From Hormoscilla sp. GUM202 (lineage in GTDB: Bacteria > Cyanobacteriota > Cyanobacteriia > Cyanobacteriales > Desertifilaceae), in NCBI GenBank assembly GCA_005518205.2, contig RFFC02000027.1:33255-97254 (forward strand): 64,000 bases of DNA. Reading direction: 5' to 3'. The position numbers and the translations under genes are program-made. Under the pieces are notes generated by a model that worked only from the letters and a program-made list of their open reading frames with translations, did no database searches and had not been told where the DNA came from. This document shows, piece after piece, positions 28,594-36,770 of the stretch; within the stretch, counting starts at the first letter, position 1, and each line of letters opens with the position of its first letter.

Positions 28594-30120
28594 ATGGGAC
28601 TACCCTGGTACCGCGTACACACAGTCGTCCTGAACGATCCAGGACGACTGATTGCTGTACACCTAATGCATACCGCCCTCGTAGCAGGGTGGGCTGGCTC
28701 AATGGCATTGTATGAGCTAGCCATTTTCGATCCAAGCGATCCAATCTTGAACCCCATGTGGCGTCAGGGGATGTTTGTCATGCCCTTCATGGCCCGTCTG
28801 GGTGTAACCGACTCTTGGGGCGGTTGGAATATTTATGGGGGGACAGCAACTGACGTCGGCTTCTGGTCCTTTGAAGGAGTTGCGACTGCTCATATCGTGC
28901 TTTCCGGTCTATTATTCCTAGCAGCAGTGTGGCACTGGGTTTATTGGGACTTGGAACTGTTTACCGACCCCCGCACTGGCGAACCAGCCCTGGACTTGCC
29001 CAAAATGTTTGGCATCCACCTGTTTTTGTCAGGTCTGCTGTGCTTTGGCTTCGGAGCATTCCACGTCACAGGACTATTTGGACCAGGAATTTGGGTGAGC
29101 GACCCCTATGGTTTAACTGGCAGCGTGCAACCGGTAGCACCAGAATGGGGGCCAGCTGGGTTTGACCCCTTCAACCCAGGAGGAATCGCAGCTCACCATA
29201 TTGCTGCTGGAATAGTTGGGGTGATCGCTGGTCTATTTCACTTAACGGTGCGCCCGCCAGAACGGCTCTACAAAGCCCTGCGCATGGGGAATATTGAAAC
29301 AGTACTCTCCAGCAGTATTGCCGCAGTCTTCTTCGCCGCCTTCGTGGTCGCTGGAACAATGTGGTACGGCTGCGCAGCTACCCCGATCGAACTATTTGGC
29401 CCCACCCGTTACCAGTGGGATCAAGGCTATTTCCAGCAGGAAATTCAGCGACGAGTGCAAGCAAGCGTAGCAGAAGGTAAGAGCCTCTCAGAAGCCTGGA
29501 ATCAGATTCCCGAAAAACTGGCCTTTTACGACTATGTGGGCAATAGCCCAGCTAAGGGCGGTCTGTTCCGCACCGGTCAGATGAACCAGGGAGATGGGAT
29601 TGCCCAAACCTGGCTTGGTCATCCATTATTCACAGATGCTGAAGGTCGGGAATTGACCGTGCGTCGGATGCCTAACTTCTTTGAAACCTTCCCCGTAGTC
29701 TTGACTGACTCTGATAACATCGTCCGTGCCGACATTCCCTTCCGTCGGGCAGAATCAAGATACAGTTTTGAGCAAACTGGCGTCACGGTCAGCTTATACG
29801 GTGGTCAGTTAGACGGTAAAACCTTCACAGACCCACCAACGGTCAAGAAATATGCTCGCCTGGCTCAATTGGGCGAACCCTTTGAGTTTGACAAGGAAAC
29901 ATTAAATTCTGACGGCGTATTCCGCAGCAGTCCTCGTGGTTGGTTTACCTTCGGACATGCGGTGTTTGCTCTACTGTTCTTCTTCGGTCATATCTGGCAT
30001 GGCTCCCGCACTCTGTTCCGGGATGTGTTTGCTGGAATTGAGGAGGGCCTCGAAGAGCAGGTTGAGTTCGGCGTCTTCCAGAAAGTGGGTGACGAAACAA
30101 CCCGTCAGGAAGCTGTATAG
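28594..30120 (+). CDS. psbB: Photosystem II CP47 chlorophyll protein
   Basis: The 508-aa core antenna protein of photosystem II starts MGLPWYRVHTVVLNDPGRLI. It has six membrane spans with many conserved histidines that bind chlorophyll (for example HLMHTALVAGW, HHIAAGIVGVIAGLFH, FGHAVFALLFFFGHIWHG). The large lumenal loop before span VI is present (about residues 260-450). GGAGG precedes the ATG. psbT follows 195 bp downstream, as in most cyanobacteria, with a palindromic repeat element between the two. Confidence 0.99.
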   Translation: MGLPWYRVHTVVLNDPGRLIAVHLMHTALVAGWAGSMALYELAIFDPSDPILNPMWRQGMFVMPFMARLGVTDSWGGWNIYGGTATDVGFWSFEGVATAHIVLSGLLFLAAVWHWVYWDLELFTDPRTGEPALDLPKMFGIHLFLSGLLCFGFGAFHVTGLFGPGIWVSDPYGLTGSVQPVAPEWGPAGFDPFNPGGIAAHHIAAGIVGVIAGLFHLTVRPPERLYKALRMGNIETVLSSSIAAVFFAAFVVAGTMWYGCAATPIELFGPTRYQWDQGYFQQEIQRRVQASVAEGKSLSEAWNQIPEKLAFYDYVGNSPAKGGLFRTGQMNQGDGIAQTWLGHPLFTDAEGRELTVRRMPNFFETFPVVLTDSDNIVRADIPFRRAESRYSFEQTGVTVSLYGGQLDGKTFTDPPTVKKYARLAQLGEPFEFDKETLNSDGVFRSSPRGWFTFGHAVFALLFFFGHIWHGSRTLFRDVFAGIEEGLEEQVEFGVFQKVGDETTRQEAV

Positions 30121-30150
30121 ACAGCACTGGCATAAATTTTAATTGGGGGG

Positions 30151-30222
30151 TCGTGTCCGAGAGCGCCCACCCTGTCGCTCGCCTGCCCGGCAGCGACATG
30201 GGTGGGCGTCTATGGACAGGAT
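30151..30222. repeat. Palindromic repeat (TCGTGTCC family) between psbB and psbT
   Basis: This is the same family as in nirA: it starts TCGTGTCCGAGAGCGCCCAC and has the inverse arm CGACATGGGTGGGCG. The distal end is slightly degenerate (GGACAGGA). It can form a stable RNA hairpin within a psbB-psbT transcript. Confidence 0.85.
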
Positions 30223-30314
30223 CGGGAAAATTTCCTGCCCCTATTTGATTCGATCGCACCAGCCTATGGTAAAGTGAATACTAGATACGAATTAGAGAAT
30301 GGGGAAATCCTTAC

Positions 30315-30410
30315 ATGGAAAGCGTTGCCTACATTTTGATTCTGACTTTGGCATTGGGTACATTATTCTTTGCGATCGCCTTTCGGGATCCGCCAAGAAT
30401 TGGCAAGTAG
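30315..30410 (+). CDS. psbT: Photosystem II protein T
   Basis: A 31-aa single-span subunit: MESVAYILILTLALGTLFFA then IAFRDPPRIGK. PsbT helps stabilise the PSII dimer and acceptor side. It lies downstream of psbB, as is usual, and is followed 61 bp later by nrdR. Confidence 0.97.
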   Translation: MESVAYILILTLALGTLFFAIAFRDPPRIGK

Positions 30411-30471
30411 CCGGTTATGTAATGAAGAAGGCCATCTAATGGTCCACCATCCTGCTTGAGAGACACAGATC

Positions 30472-31023
30472 ATGCGATGTCCATTCTGTCAACATTCTGG
30501 AAGGCGATTGCTCGAATCGAGATCGGCTGAAGGCGGTCAGAGCGTTCGCCGTCGGCGAGAATGCTTAAATTGCCAGCGTCGCTTCACGACTTACGAACGG
30601 ATTGAATTTGTCGAGATCGCCGTCATTAAGCGGGATGGTCAGCGGGAGCCCTTTAACCGTTGCAAGTTATTACGCGGGATTGTCAAATCCTGCGAGAAGA
30701 CCGGTATCCAGACCGTGAGACTGGAGGTGCTAGTGGATGAAATAGAAGCAGAATTACAACGGATATCGGTGCGGGAAGTCACCAGTAGCTTCATTGGCGA
30801 ACTTGTGCTCCAGCATCTGCAACAGCTATCGGAAGTGGCCTACGTCCGTTTCGCCTCTGTATACCGGCAGTTTCAAGGAATTAGAGATTTTGTGGAGACT
30901 GTGCATCATCTCAAAGAAAATAGTGCTACTATGGGAGAGGTAGGATCGTTACAGCAGCCAGCTATCTGTTTAGAGCAGTTATCCCCAGAAAAAAAAGCGG
31001 TTGACAAACTGCGATTGCTGTGA
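30472..31023 (+). CDS. nrdR: Transcriptional repressor NrdR
   Basis: NrdR represses ribonucleotide reductase genes by sensing ATP/dATP. The 183-aa protein has an N-terminal zinc ribbon (MRCPFCQ and CLNCQRRFTTYERIE) followed by the ATP-cone domain (VIKRDGQREPFNRCKLLRGI to FASVYRQF). The C-terminal tail beyond about residue 150 is variable. Its last eight residues (VDKLRLL region) are encoded by one copy of a 41-bp sequence that recurs as the likely promoter of the following tRNA gene. The psbB-psbT-nrdR order is common in cyanobacteria. Confidence 0.96.
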   Translation: MRCPFCQHSGRRLLESRSAEGGQSVRRRRECLNCQRRFTTYERIEFVEIAVIKRDGQREPFNRCKLLRGIVKSCEKTGIQTVRLEVLVDEIEAELQRISVREVTSSFIGELVLQHLQQLSEVAYVRFASVYRQFQGIRDFVETVHHLKENSATMGEVGSLQQPAICLEQLSPEKKAVDKLRLL

Positions 31024-31040
31024 CAAGATAGTATAAGGAA
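31000..31040 (+). repeat. Copy 1 of 41-bp direct repeat (inside nrdR end)
   Basis: GTTGACAAACTGCGATTGCT and the following bases to GTATAAGGAA recur exactly 120 bp downstream at 31120-31160 with one change. This copy encodes the nrdR C-terminus and contains the nrdR stop. Confidence 0.85.
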
Positions 31041-31119
31041 CTCAAGAAGCACGCTCGTCATGACCGGCTTCCAGAGAAAAGGCAGCTAAAATTGCGGATT
31101 GTCTAATTAGAAAAAAACT

Positions 31120-31160
31120 GTTGACAAACTGCAATTGCTGTGACAAGATAGTATAAGGAA
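31120..31160 (+). promoter_or_regulatory. Copy 2 of 41-bp repeat; likely tRNA-Gly promoter
   Basis: TTGACA at 31121-31126 is a consensus -35 box. -10 candidates are CAAGAT at 17 bases or TAGTAT at 22 bases spacing. The tRNA starts at 31169, only 8-13 nt after the expected start point. Confidence 0.55.
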
Positions 31161-31168
31161 GGTTGATT

Positions 31169-31240
31169 GCGGGTATAGCTCAGCGGTAGAGCGTCACCTT
31201 GCCAAGGTGAATGTCGCGCGTTCGAATCGCGTTACCCGCT
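31169..31240 (+). tRNA. trnG-GCC: tRNA-Gly (anticodon GCC)
   Basis: The 72-nt cloverleaf has acceptor arms GCGGGTA/TACCCGC with discriminator T. The D arm is in AGCTCAGCGGTAGAGC, the anticodon stem is TCACC/GGTGA with loop TTGCCAA giving GCC, and the T arm contains GTTCGAATC. No CCA is encoded. Confidence 0.97.
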
Positions 31241-31357
31241 TAGAAAGTAAAATAAAAGAGAGCGGATCGCCTGGGATTCGTAGCGTAGCGTGTAGTCCGG
31301 GCGGATCGCTTGGGAGTCAGTTGTAACTGGGAACTGGGAACTGGTAAGATGACAGGA

Positions 31358-31472
31358 TCGTGTCCGAGAGCGCCCACCCTGTCGTGTCGGGACCGCGCAC
31401 AACATGGGTGGGTCGTTTCCGAGAGCGCCCACCCTGTGGGCGTCTCCGGAAACGAAAGGCTCTGGACACGAT
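31358..31472. repeat. Nested palindromic repeats (TCGTGTCC family)
   Basis: An outer element begins TCGTGTCCGAGAGCGCCCAC and ends CTGGACACGA. Inside it, at 31413-31455, a second palindrome begins TCGTTTCCGAGAGCGCCCAC and ends CGGAAACGA. The arrangement looks like one repeat inserted into another. Confidence 0.75.
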
Positions 31473-31517
31473 CAGTTAATAGCTGTCGATCTGATGGTTT
31501 AACTCGGTAAGCTGCTT

Positions 31518-31847
31518 GTGCCATATGATTCAGATGAAAAAATTGACTTGAATGTGGAGTACCCCTGTCCTTGTAGACGTAGGGGTCGGTTGAGTAATAT
31601 CATTCTGACCGAAGCCTTGGGCTGCAACAAATGTCAGCAGATATTTGTTGTCCAAGAGGGGGGGACTGTTATGGAGCAACTATCGACGAACTATCCCTAT
31701 AAGAAAACTTGGTGCTGGACGGGTAGAGAGTGGCAGAAAGTTCATTCGGGTTGGTCAGAACATTACTGGTCAGTAATGTTCTTAACGTTCTTGGTACTGC
31801 TGGTGGTTTGCCTATTATGGATATGGGGTTGCACAATTACGGGATGA
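31518..31847 (+). CDS. Zinc-ribbon membrane protein truncated by a MITE
   Basis: The 109-aa frame starts at GTG 31518. Two Cys pairs (CPCRRRG and CNKC) look like a zinc ribbon near the N-terminus. It is followed by WCWTGREWQKV and a single membrane span (VMFLTFLVLLVVCLLWI). The last residues (GCTITG) and the stop belong to the left end of a 188-bp MITE. Without the element the frame would continue FLFARGVIKS for about 28 codons. The family is a cyanobacterial protein often met beside proA, which follows 0.8 kb downstream; function unknown. Confidence 0.6.
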   Translation: MPYDSDEKIDLNVEYPCPCRRRGRLSNIILTEALGCNKCQQIFVVQEGGTVMEQLSTNYPYKKTWCWTGREWQKVHSGWSEHYWSVMFLTFLVLLVVCLLWIWGCTITG

Positions 31848-32012
31848 TCAGGGCTGCTAATGGCTAATACTCAAGGGTTCGGTGTACGCATTTTCGCTCG
31901 CCTCGATAGTCATTGGTAGTCATGAATAGATGGATTTACTCTTTTAAATTAGCAATTAGCAATTAGCAATTTTCAACCATTGGCTGCTATCATCCCAAAA
32001 ATGTGCAACGCC
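31825..32012. mobile_element. MITE with 8-bp target duplication (copy B)
   Basis: The element is 188 bp and related to the copy at 22619-22731. The left end is GGGGTTGCACAATTACGGGA; the right end, read inward, is GGCGTTGCACATTTTTGGGA. Exact 8-bp duplications ATGGATAT flank it at 31817-31824 and 32013-32020. The interior differs from copy A. Confidence 0.9.
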
Positions 32013-32020
32013 ATGGATAT

Positions 32021-32627
32021 TTCTGTTTGCCAGGGGTGTAATTAAAAGTGACACTCAATCATGCACCGGCGATGTCGTCAAAACTAATTGGTAGGATAGG
32101 ATAGAGCGTCAATATCGCCGGTGAACATCTGGCAATATTGAGCCCCGAAATTTATATATAAGTACATAGGCTTTTAGGCAAAATAATTTTGATATTTTCG
32201 CTCCGCCGTCAATTTCGGAGAATTTCAATCCCTGAAAGCCTTATGGGATAAGGTTGGAGAGCCAGAATTTTCCTGTGCGATCGCCCCGGAGCAGAAATCT
32301 CAATCCGGATGCAAGCACAACTACTTATAAGTAGTCGTGCAAAATTATTTTTATATCGAAAGTGCAGATCTGCGGCTGTGGGTGATGGCTCCCCTATTAG
32401 TGGTCAATACTCCGGACACTTTGGGGAACGACGCTGTAAGGCTTACAGCGTCAGCCTTTGGGAGATCTCGCCATTTTTTACAAGTTAGCCCTGGGGCTGA
32501 CCTTGAAAAAAATGATGCCAGTATGCCGTAACCCTTGCTATATCGTGGTTCTGGGGTATAAAAACTGTCCGCACTATTGAGTGGTGTTACTGTTGGTAAT
32601 GATGCAATGGCTGACTTATAGGCGCTG
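32021..32627. other. Non-coding region upstream of proA with two palindromes
   Basis: No gene is supported. CACCGGCGAT (32064-32073) and ATCGCCGGTG (32114-32123) form a stem with a 40-nt loop. At 32315-32340 lies a 26-bp near-perfect palindrome built around ACTACTTATAAGTAGT. The proA promoter should lie in the last 250 bp. Confidence 0.55.
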
Positions 32628-33887
32628 ATGACAACTGACTCTTTTGCTGCTTCACCTAATTCGATGGCTGCCATTGACCGTACCTATCAAGCAAGTCTTG
32701 AATTGGCAAGCAGGTCTGGAAATAACCGCTCTCAAGCGATAAAGGCGATGGCAGAGGGACTAGAGGGCTCCATTGATGACATCCTGGAAGCGAATACCCT
32801 GGACTTAGAGGCATCTCGTGAGATGGCGGTGCCTGAACTGATTCTGGAATGGTTGAAGCTGACGCCGGAACGACTGGGAACCTGCGTACAAATTCTGCAT
32901 AGGTTGGCTCATTTACCCGATCCTCTCCAACAGGTGATGGAAGCTGATTATCAGGTTGAACAATGCCAGAGTTACTGCCAGCGGACTCCTTTGGGGACGA
33001 TCGCTTTAATTTATGAGGCGTTCCCGGAGTTGTCGGCGATCGCGGCTGGTTTATGTCTGAAAACTGGCAACAGTCTGATCCTCAGAGGGGGAAGTGAGGC
33101 GAGTAACTCTAATGGGGCGATCGCCCGGGTGTTACAGACTGCCATGTCCGATACGAAACTGCCAGCAGGCTGTCTGGAACTGCTGCCATCAGATCCTGGG
33201 GTTTCTATTCGGGATTTGGTCAGGCTGGACCAGTATATCAATCTGGTGATTCCCTATGGGCGTCCTAGTCTCGTGCAGCAAGTGATGCGACAAGCGACTG
33301 CTCCCGTATTGAAATCGGCGATCGGCAACTGTTACCTGTACTGGAGTCCTTCTGGCAGCCGGGATATTGCCCGCTGGATGATTTTCGACTCTCATCAGAG
33401 TGAACCCGACCCGGTTAATGCTATAGAAAAGGTATTGATTCATCGCGATCAAAATACTTCTTCTTTGGTGATGCTTTGGAATAGTCTGAAGGAAGAAGGT
33501 TTTGAAATTAGGGGTGATGCTCAGCTAGTGCAAGATTTTCCCGACTTAACCTTGGCCTCACCTTCCGAATGGAAACAAGCCTATTTACACAAGATAGTTA
33601 CCTTTTCCGTTGTTGATTCTCTGGAGTTGGCGATCGCCTGGATTAACCACTACAGCAGCGGTCACGCCGACTGTCTGGTTACCGAATCTTATCAGGAAAG
33701 CCGCCAGTTTGCCTTGGGCATCAACAGTGCTTCCATCTACATTAACACTAGCCCGCGATTTTCACGCAATCCTCAAGGGGGCAATGATATTTTTCTGGGC
33801 ATGTCTAATCAAAATGGCTTTCGTCGCGGACTGATTAACCTGGAAACTTTAACCACTTTTAAATCCATTGTTCAAGGTAATCCTTAG
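32628..33887 (+). CDS. proA: Gamma-glutamyl phosphate reductase
   Basis: ProA is the second enzyme of proline synthesis, reducing gamma-glutamyl phosphate to the semialdehyde with NADPH. The 419-aa protein belongs to the aldehyde dehydrogenase superfamily. It has the cofactor-binding part RTPLGTIALIYEAFPELSAIAAGLCLKTGN, the NLVIPYGRPSLVQ segment and the late motif NTSPRFSRNPQGG. In typical ProA the catalytic cysteine lies in an N(A)xETCNA context, which is replaced here by IGNCYLYWS; this is worth comparing with other cyanobacterial ProA. GGAMES such as GGSEASNSN are present. It is transcribed alone. Confidence 0.88.
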   Translation: MTTDSFAASPNSMAAIDRTYQASLELASRSGNNRSQAIKAMAEGLEGSIDDILEANTLDLEASREMAVPELILEWLKLTPERLGTCVQILHRLAHLPDPLQQVMEADYQVEQCQSYCQRTPLGTIALIYEAFPELSAIAAGLCLKTGNSLILRGGSEASNSNGAIARVLQTAMSDTKLPAGCLELLPSDPGVSIRDLVRLDQYINLVIPYGRPSLVQQVMRQATAPVLKSAIGNCYLYWSPSGSRDIARWMIFDSHQSEPDPVNAIEKVLIHRDQNTSSLVMLWNSLKEEGFEIRGDAQLVQDFPDLTLASPSEWKQAYLHKIVTFSVVDSLELAIAWINHYSSGHADCLVTESYQESRQFALGINSASIYINTSPRFSRNPQGGNDIFLGMSNQNGFRRGLINLETLTTFKSIVQGNP

Positions 33888-33927
33888 TGATAGTATAAAT
33901 ATGTAAGTAGTAGGACCAGTGACCACG

Positions 33928-33971
33928 CGATGTGCGATGCGCGCGCTAGTCGCACTGCGCATCGCACATCG
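33928..33971. terminator. Long GC-rich hairpin after proA
   Basis: CGATGTGCGATGCGC and GCGCATCGCACATCG form a perfect 15-bp stem with a 14-nt loop. It lacks a U tract, so it may be a repeat or a processing/stability hairpin rather than a canonical terminator. Confidence 0.5.
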
Positions 33972-34144
33972 TACCAGGGCCACAAGTGAGGGCTTACCAG
34001 GCCGAGCAACTGATTCCCAGGCGATTCGCCCGTCCTAAGCTACTGACAACTGACCACTGACAACTAACTACTGACAATTAACTATTGACAATTAAATCTA
34101 TTTTAGCTACTCTAGTTATAAATAGCCCTAGAAAAGGAGGAGGC

Positions 34145-34324
34145 ATGACTCAAGTAGTAGTAGGTGAAAACGAAGGAATAGACTCCGCTTTACGCCGGTT
34201 TAAGCGCCAAGTTTCCAAGGCCGGGATTTTAGCAGATGTCAAGTGCCGTCGCCATTTTGAAACTCCACCGGAGAAGCGCAAACGCAAGTTAGTTGCGGCC
34301 CGACGTCAACTGCGTCATTTTTAG
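34145..34324 (+). CDS. rpsU: 30S ribosomal protein S21, second copy
   Basis: The 59-aa S21 paralogue starts MTQVVVGENEGIDSALRRFK. The start at 34145 is chosen because AAAGGAGGAGG lies directly before it; the longer frame from 34085 runs through a low-complexity ACAACTGAC tract. The middle and tail differ from the copy at 20697: SDIKRVRH is replaced by ADVKCRRH and the tail is less basic (KLVAARRQLRHF), with a cysteine gained. Several cyanobacteria carry more than one rpsU. Confidence 0.93.
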   Translation: MTQVVVGENEGIDSALRRFKRQVSKAGILADVKCRRHFETPPEKRKRKLVAARRQLRHF

Positions 34325-34515
34325 TACATCTACTGTTAGCTAGAGCGTCGGTCCAGTAGAAGTAGTTGACAAAAAAATGAAAATGTGCATGTACTAAAAT
34401 TGGTCGCGTTCTAAACGACTTTGAACAAAGTCACGAGATCCAAAGAGGCCCTAAGTGGAGAGCGGAAGACGAGCTGGAGAACGATTTTCCGTCTATGCAC
34501 AGATTGGACAATTTG

Positions 34516-36015
34516 TCAAGCTTTATTAGTGGACCGAATGGCCCGACGCTCTAGTAGGCGATCGCGGAAAAACGGACGAAATAACTCGCATGCAAGACTC
34601 GCCCGAAGTCCTTGCAGATGCACCAAACCCATCTTGTGCAATTGTGAGACTGGCGCTGCTTCATAATCTACAGGGCTTGACTGCCTGACGATCTGCGTAA
34701 ATACTGTCACTAACTCAGGATAGCGTTTCAGGTTCCACCATTGCTGTTCTAAATGTTCTGCATACATGGCGGTGGCGATCGCAGAATTTTCTAACAGTTC
34801 TTCGGTGGTTATGGTCTGCTGCCGTAGGTAATAAAATGCCAACTGCAAGCGATAGGGATGTCCGCCCAGAAGGGTAATCAATTGCTCGATTTGTTGTGCG
34901 GTTATCTCTTGTTCCCATCGCTGTGCTAGATCCTGCACTTGAGACGAGGTAAACTCAGGTAATTGGATGACCAGCGCAGTATTCAAGAGAGAGGGATTGA
35001 GAGAAGGAGGTATCAGGATTTCTGTCGAATGAACCGTCACCAGTCGCAGCTTGTGCCAGGGATTGCTGTCTGCACCGTTTTCTTTTGCTTTCTCAGACCA
35101 CACTCGCAGCATTTCGAGAAATTCACGGGCAATATCGGGGTAGGCAAAAAGCTGGTTGATTTCATCAATGGCCATCACCAGAGGGCGATCGCAGTTAGAG
35201 AGAACATCTTCCAAGTAGTCAGTGGCGTTTGACTTGCTGCCCAAGGAGTTATCCCAAAATTCGGCGATGGCCCAACGCGCAATCGATTGCGCATCATCGC
35301 ATTCTAACTGCTTGCTGACTCTGGCACAGAACCATTGTAGAAAGAGCTTTAGGTTCTGTAAAATGTCAGCATCGGCGAGTTGCAAGCTCAGGGAAACAGT
35401 ATGGAAGCATTGATGTGAAGCGTAAACCAGGATGCGCTTCATCAGGGAGGTTTTGCCCATTTGCTTGGGGGCACGGATGTTGACCATAGCACCAGGTTGC
35501 CCGATAGCTTCGTAATAGAGGGATTCGCAGATGGGACGATCAACGTAAAAGACTGAACCCAAGGGCAGATGCCCTCCCGGTGCAGTTGGGATCCGAGGTG
35601 GCAGATCCTCAAGTGATGGAGCCATTTTGTTGGTTAGGGGGGGATTGTGGCGATTGCGAAGCCTCTCGAAAGGGGAATTGCTAGCAAGTTCGATGGGGGA
35701 GCCGGTTTCAGCAGGGAGCATGGAGCTAATCTCTGCAAGCTTATCTCGCTCAGGCTTCAGGTAGAGGTAATCCTCCGTTAACAAGGTCAGATTAAAGAAA
35801 TCGAAGCAGCACTTTAGGGTTCGCTTATCGACACCGGTAGAACCAGTAAAGATTTTGCTGAGGGTGTTGGGGGTTAAGCCAGTTGCATCACTGAGAGATT
35901 CTAGGGTGTGTCGCTTAATTTTTTGCTCAATTTCTGCCTCGGCTTTGGCTTGATTGAGTTTCCTTGAGCCTTGATCTGTCAAGGTTACACCGCGTCGCCG
36001 TGTATATTTGCTCAT
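34516..36015 (-). CDS. AAA-like ATPase with N-terminal helix-turn-helix-like domain
   Basis: The 499-aa protein has an N-terminal region of about 90 residues with an HTH-like segment (HTLESLSDATGLTPNTLSKIF). A linker and then an AAA-like NTPase follow: Walker A APKQMGKTS near residue 185 and Walker B LVMAIDEI. The fold resembles the AAA_35/vWA-MoxR-associated group, common in filamentous cyanobacteria and often paired with effector domains in signalling or conflict systems. No effector domain is fused here. It is read alone, opposite to rpsU and the RHS gene. Target and trigger are unknown. Confidence 0.75.
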   Translation of the reverse strand: MSKYTRRRGVTLTDQGSRKLNQAKAEAEIEQKIKRHTLESLSDATGLTPNTLSKIFTGSTGVDKRTLKCCFDFFNLTLLTEDYLYLKPERDKLAEISSMLPAETGSPIELASNSPFERLRNRHNPPLTNKMAPSLEDLPPRIPTAPGGHLPLGSVFYVDRPICESLYYEAIGQPGAMVNIRAPKQMGKTSLMKRILVYASHQCFHTVSLSLQLADADILQNLKLFLQWFCARVSKQLECDDAQSIARWAIAEFWDNSLGSKSNATDYLEDVLSNCDRPLVMAIDEINQLFAYPDIAREFLEMLRVWSEKAKENGADSNPWHKLRLVTVHSTEILIPPSLNPSLLNTALVIQLPEFTSSQVQDLAQRWEQEITAQQIEQLITLLGGHPYRLQLAFYYLRQQTITTEELLENSAIATAMYAEHLEQQWWNLKRYPELVTVFTQIVRQSSPVDYEAAPVSQLHKMGLVHLQGLRASLACELFRPFFRDRLLERRAIRSTNKA

Positions 36016-36080
36016 TTTCTTGACTGGACAGAGCGAAGTTCTTTAGACATATTTCATTAGGAGTATATAGCCAAAGGGGA

Positions 36081-36274
36081 CACTGGTTGCTGTCTAATTA
36101 AAAGGATCGCCGGAAACCCTCACCCAGTAAACCCAGTAAGGGATATAGCTATTTGAGCTTAAATAGCCAAAACACCTGCCCTGTCAGGGTTTCAGCAGTT
36201 TTCTTAATCAGGCTGAACCAGTGCCATAACTGCTGGGAACCTGTGTATAGATATGCGTTGCTTGCACCCTTTCG
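36081..36274 (+). repeat. Direct repeat copy 1 upstream of RHS gene
   Basis: About 190 bp beginning CACTGGTTGCTGTCTAATTA and ending TTGCTTGCACCCTTTCG. It recurs almost unchanged at 36494-36680. This copy holds a small extra AAACCCAGT duplication. Internal inverted ends CACTGGTT / AACCAGTG suggest a small element or duplicated leader. Confidence 0.9.
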
Positions 36275-36493
36275 TCAGTTTACCGGGCTGGCCGATTGTC
36301 AAGCACGTTCGCTTTTTGGCAGGAGATTCCCATGTCAATGCTAGCCTCACGGCCGGTCATCTCGCCAAAGCAGCTTTGCAACCGGCGCAACCAGGAACCT
36401 CAGAGTTGAGTTTCTCCATTGCCTCCTACAAACGGCTAGCTCTCAATGAACATCTTTTAAATTTATTTATTTCCTTGTTTGACGTGGAGCCAG

Positions 36494-36680
36494 CACTGGT
36501 TGCTGTCTAATTAAAAGGATCGCCGGAAACCCTCACCCAGTAAGGGATATAGCTACTCGAGCTTAAATAGCCGAAACACCTGCCCTGTCAGGGTTTCAGC
36601 AGTTTTCTTAATCAGGCTGAACCAGTGCCATAACTGCTGGGAACCTGTGTATAGATATATGCGTTGCTTGCACCCTTTCG
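36494..36680 (+). repeat. Direct repeat copy 2 upstream of RHS gene
   Basis: The second copy of the block at 36081-36274, with a handful of differences. It ends 90 bp before the first plausible RHS start codon. Neither copy contains a recognisable gene. Confidence 0.9.
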
Positions 36681-36770
36681 GCGAAGTTAACTTTGGGGTT
36701 TTTCCAAACTTAAGCAAATTCCTCCTCAAGGGTAGCAATTTTCTTAAGTTTTCGATTCTTTGGAACTTAT

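Noticed and set aside
31240..31524. Minus-strand frames of 66 and 94 codons downstream of tRNA-Gly
   Set aside because: They are created by the nested palindromic repeats and show no protein-like composition.
34421..34666. 81-codon plus-strand frame antisense to the AAA gene
   Set aside because: It has basic low-complexity content, no ribosome site and overlaps a well-supported gene.
36081..36680. CRISPR-like spacing of the two long repeats upstream of RHS
   Set aside because: There are only two long copies with a 220-bp gap, no short regular repeats and no cas genes anywhere in the window.
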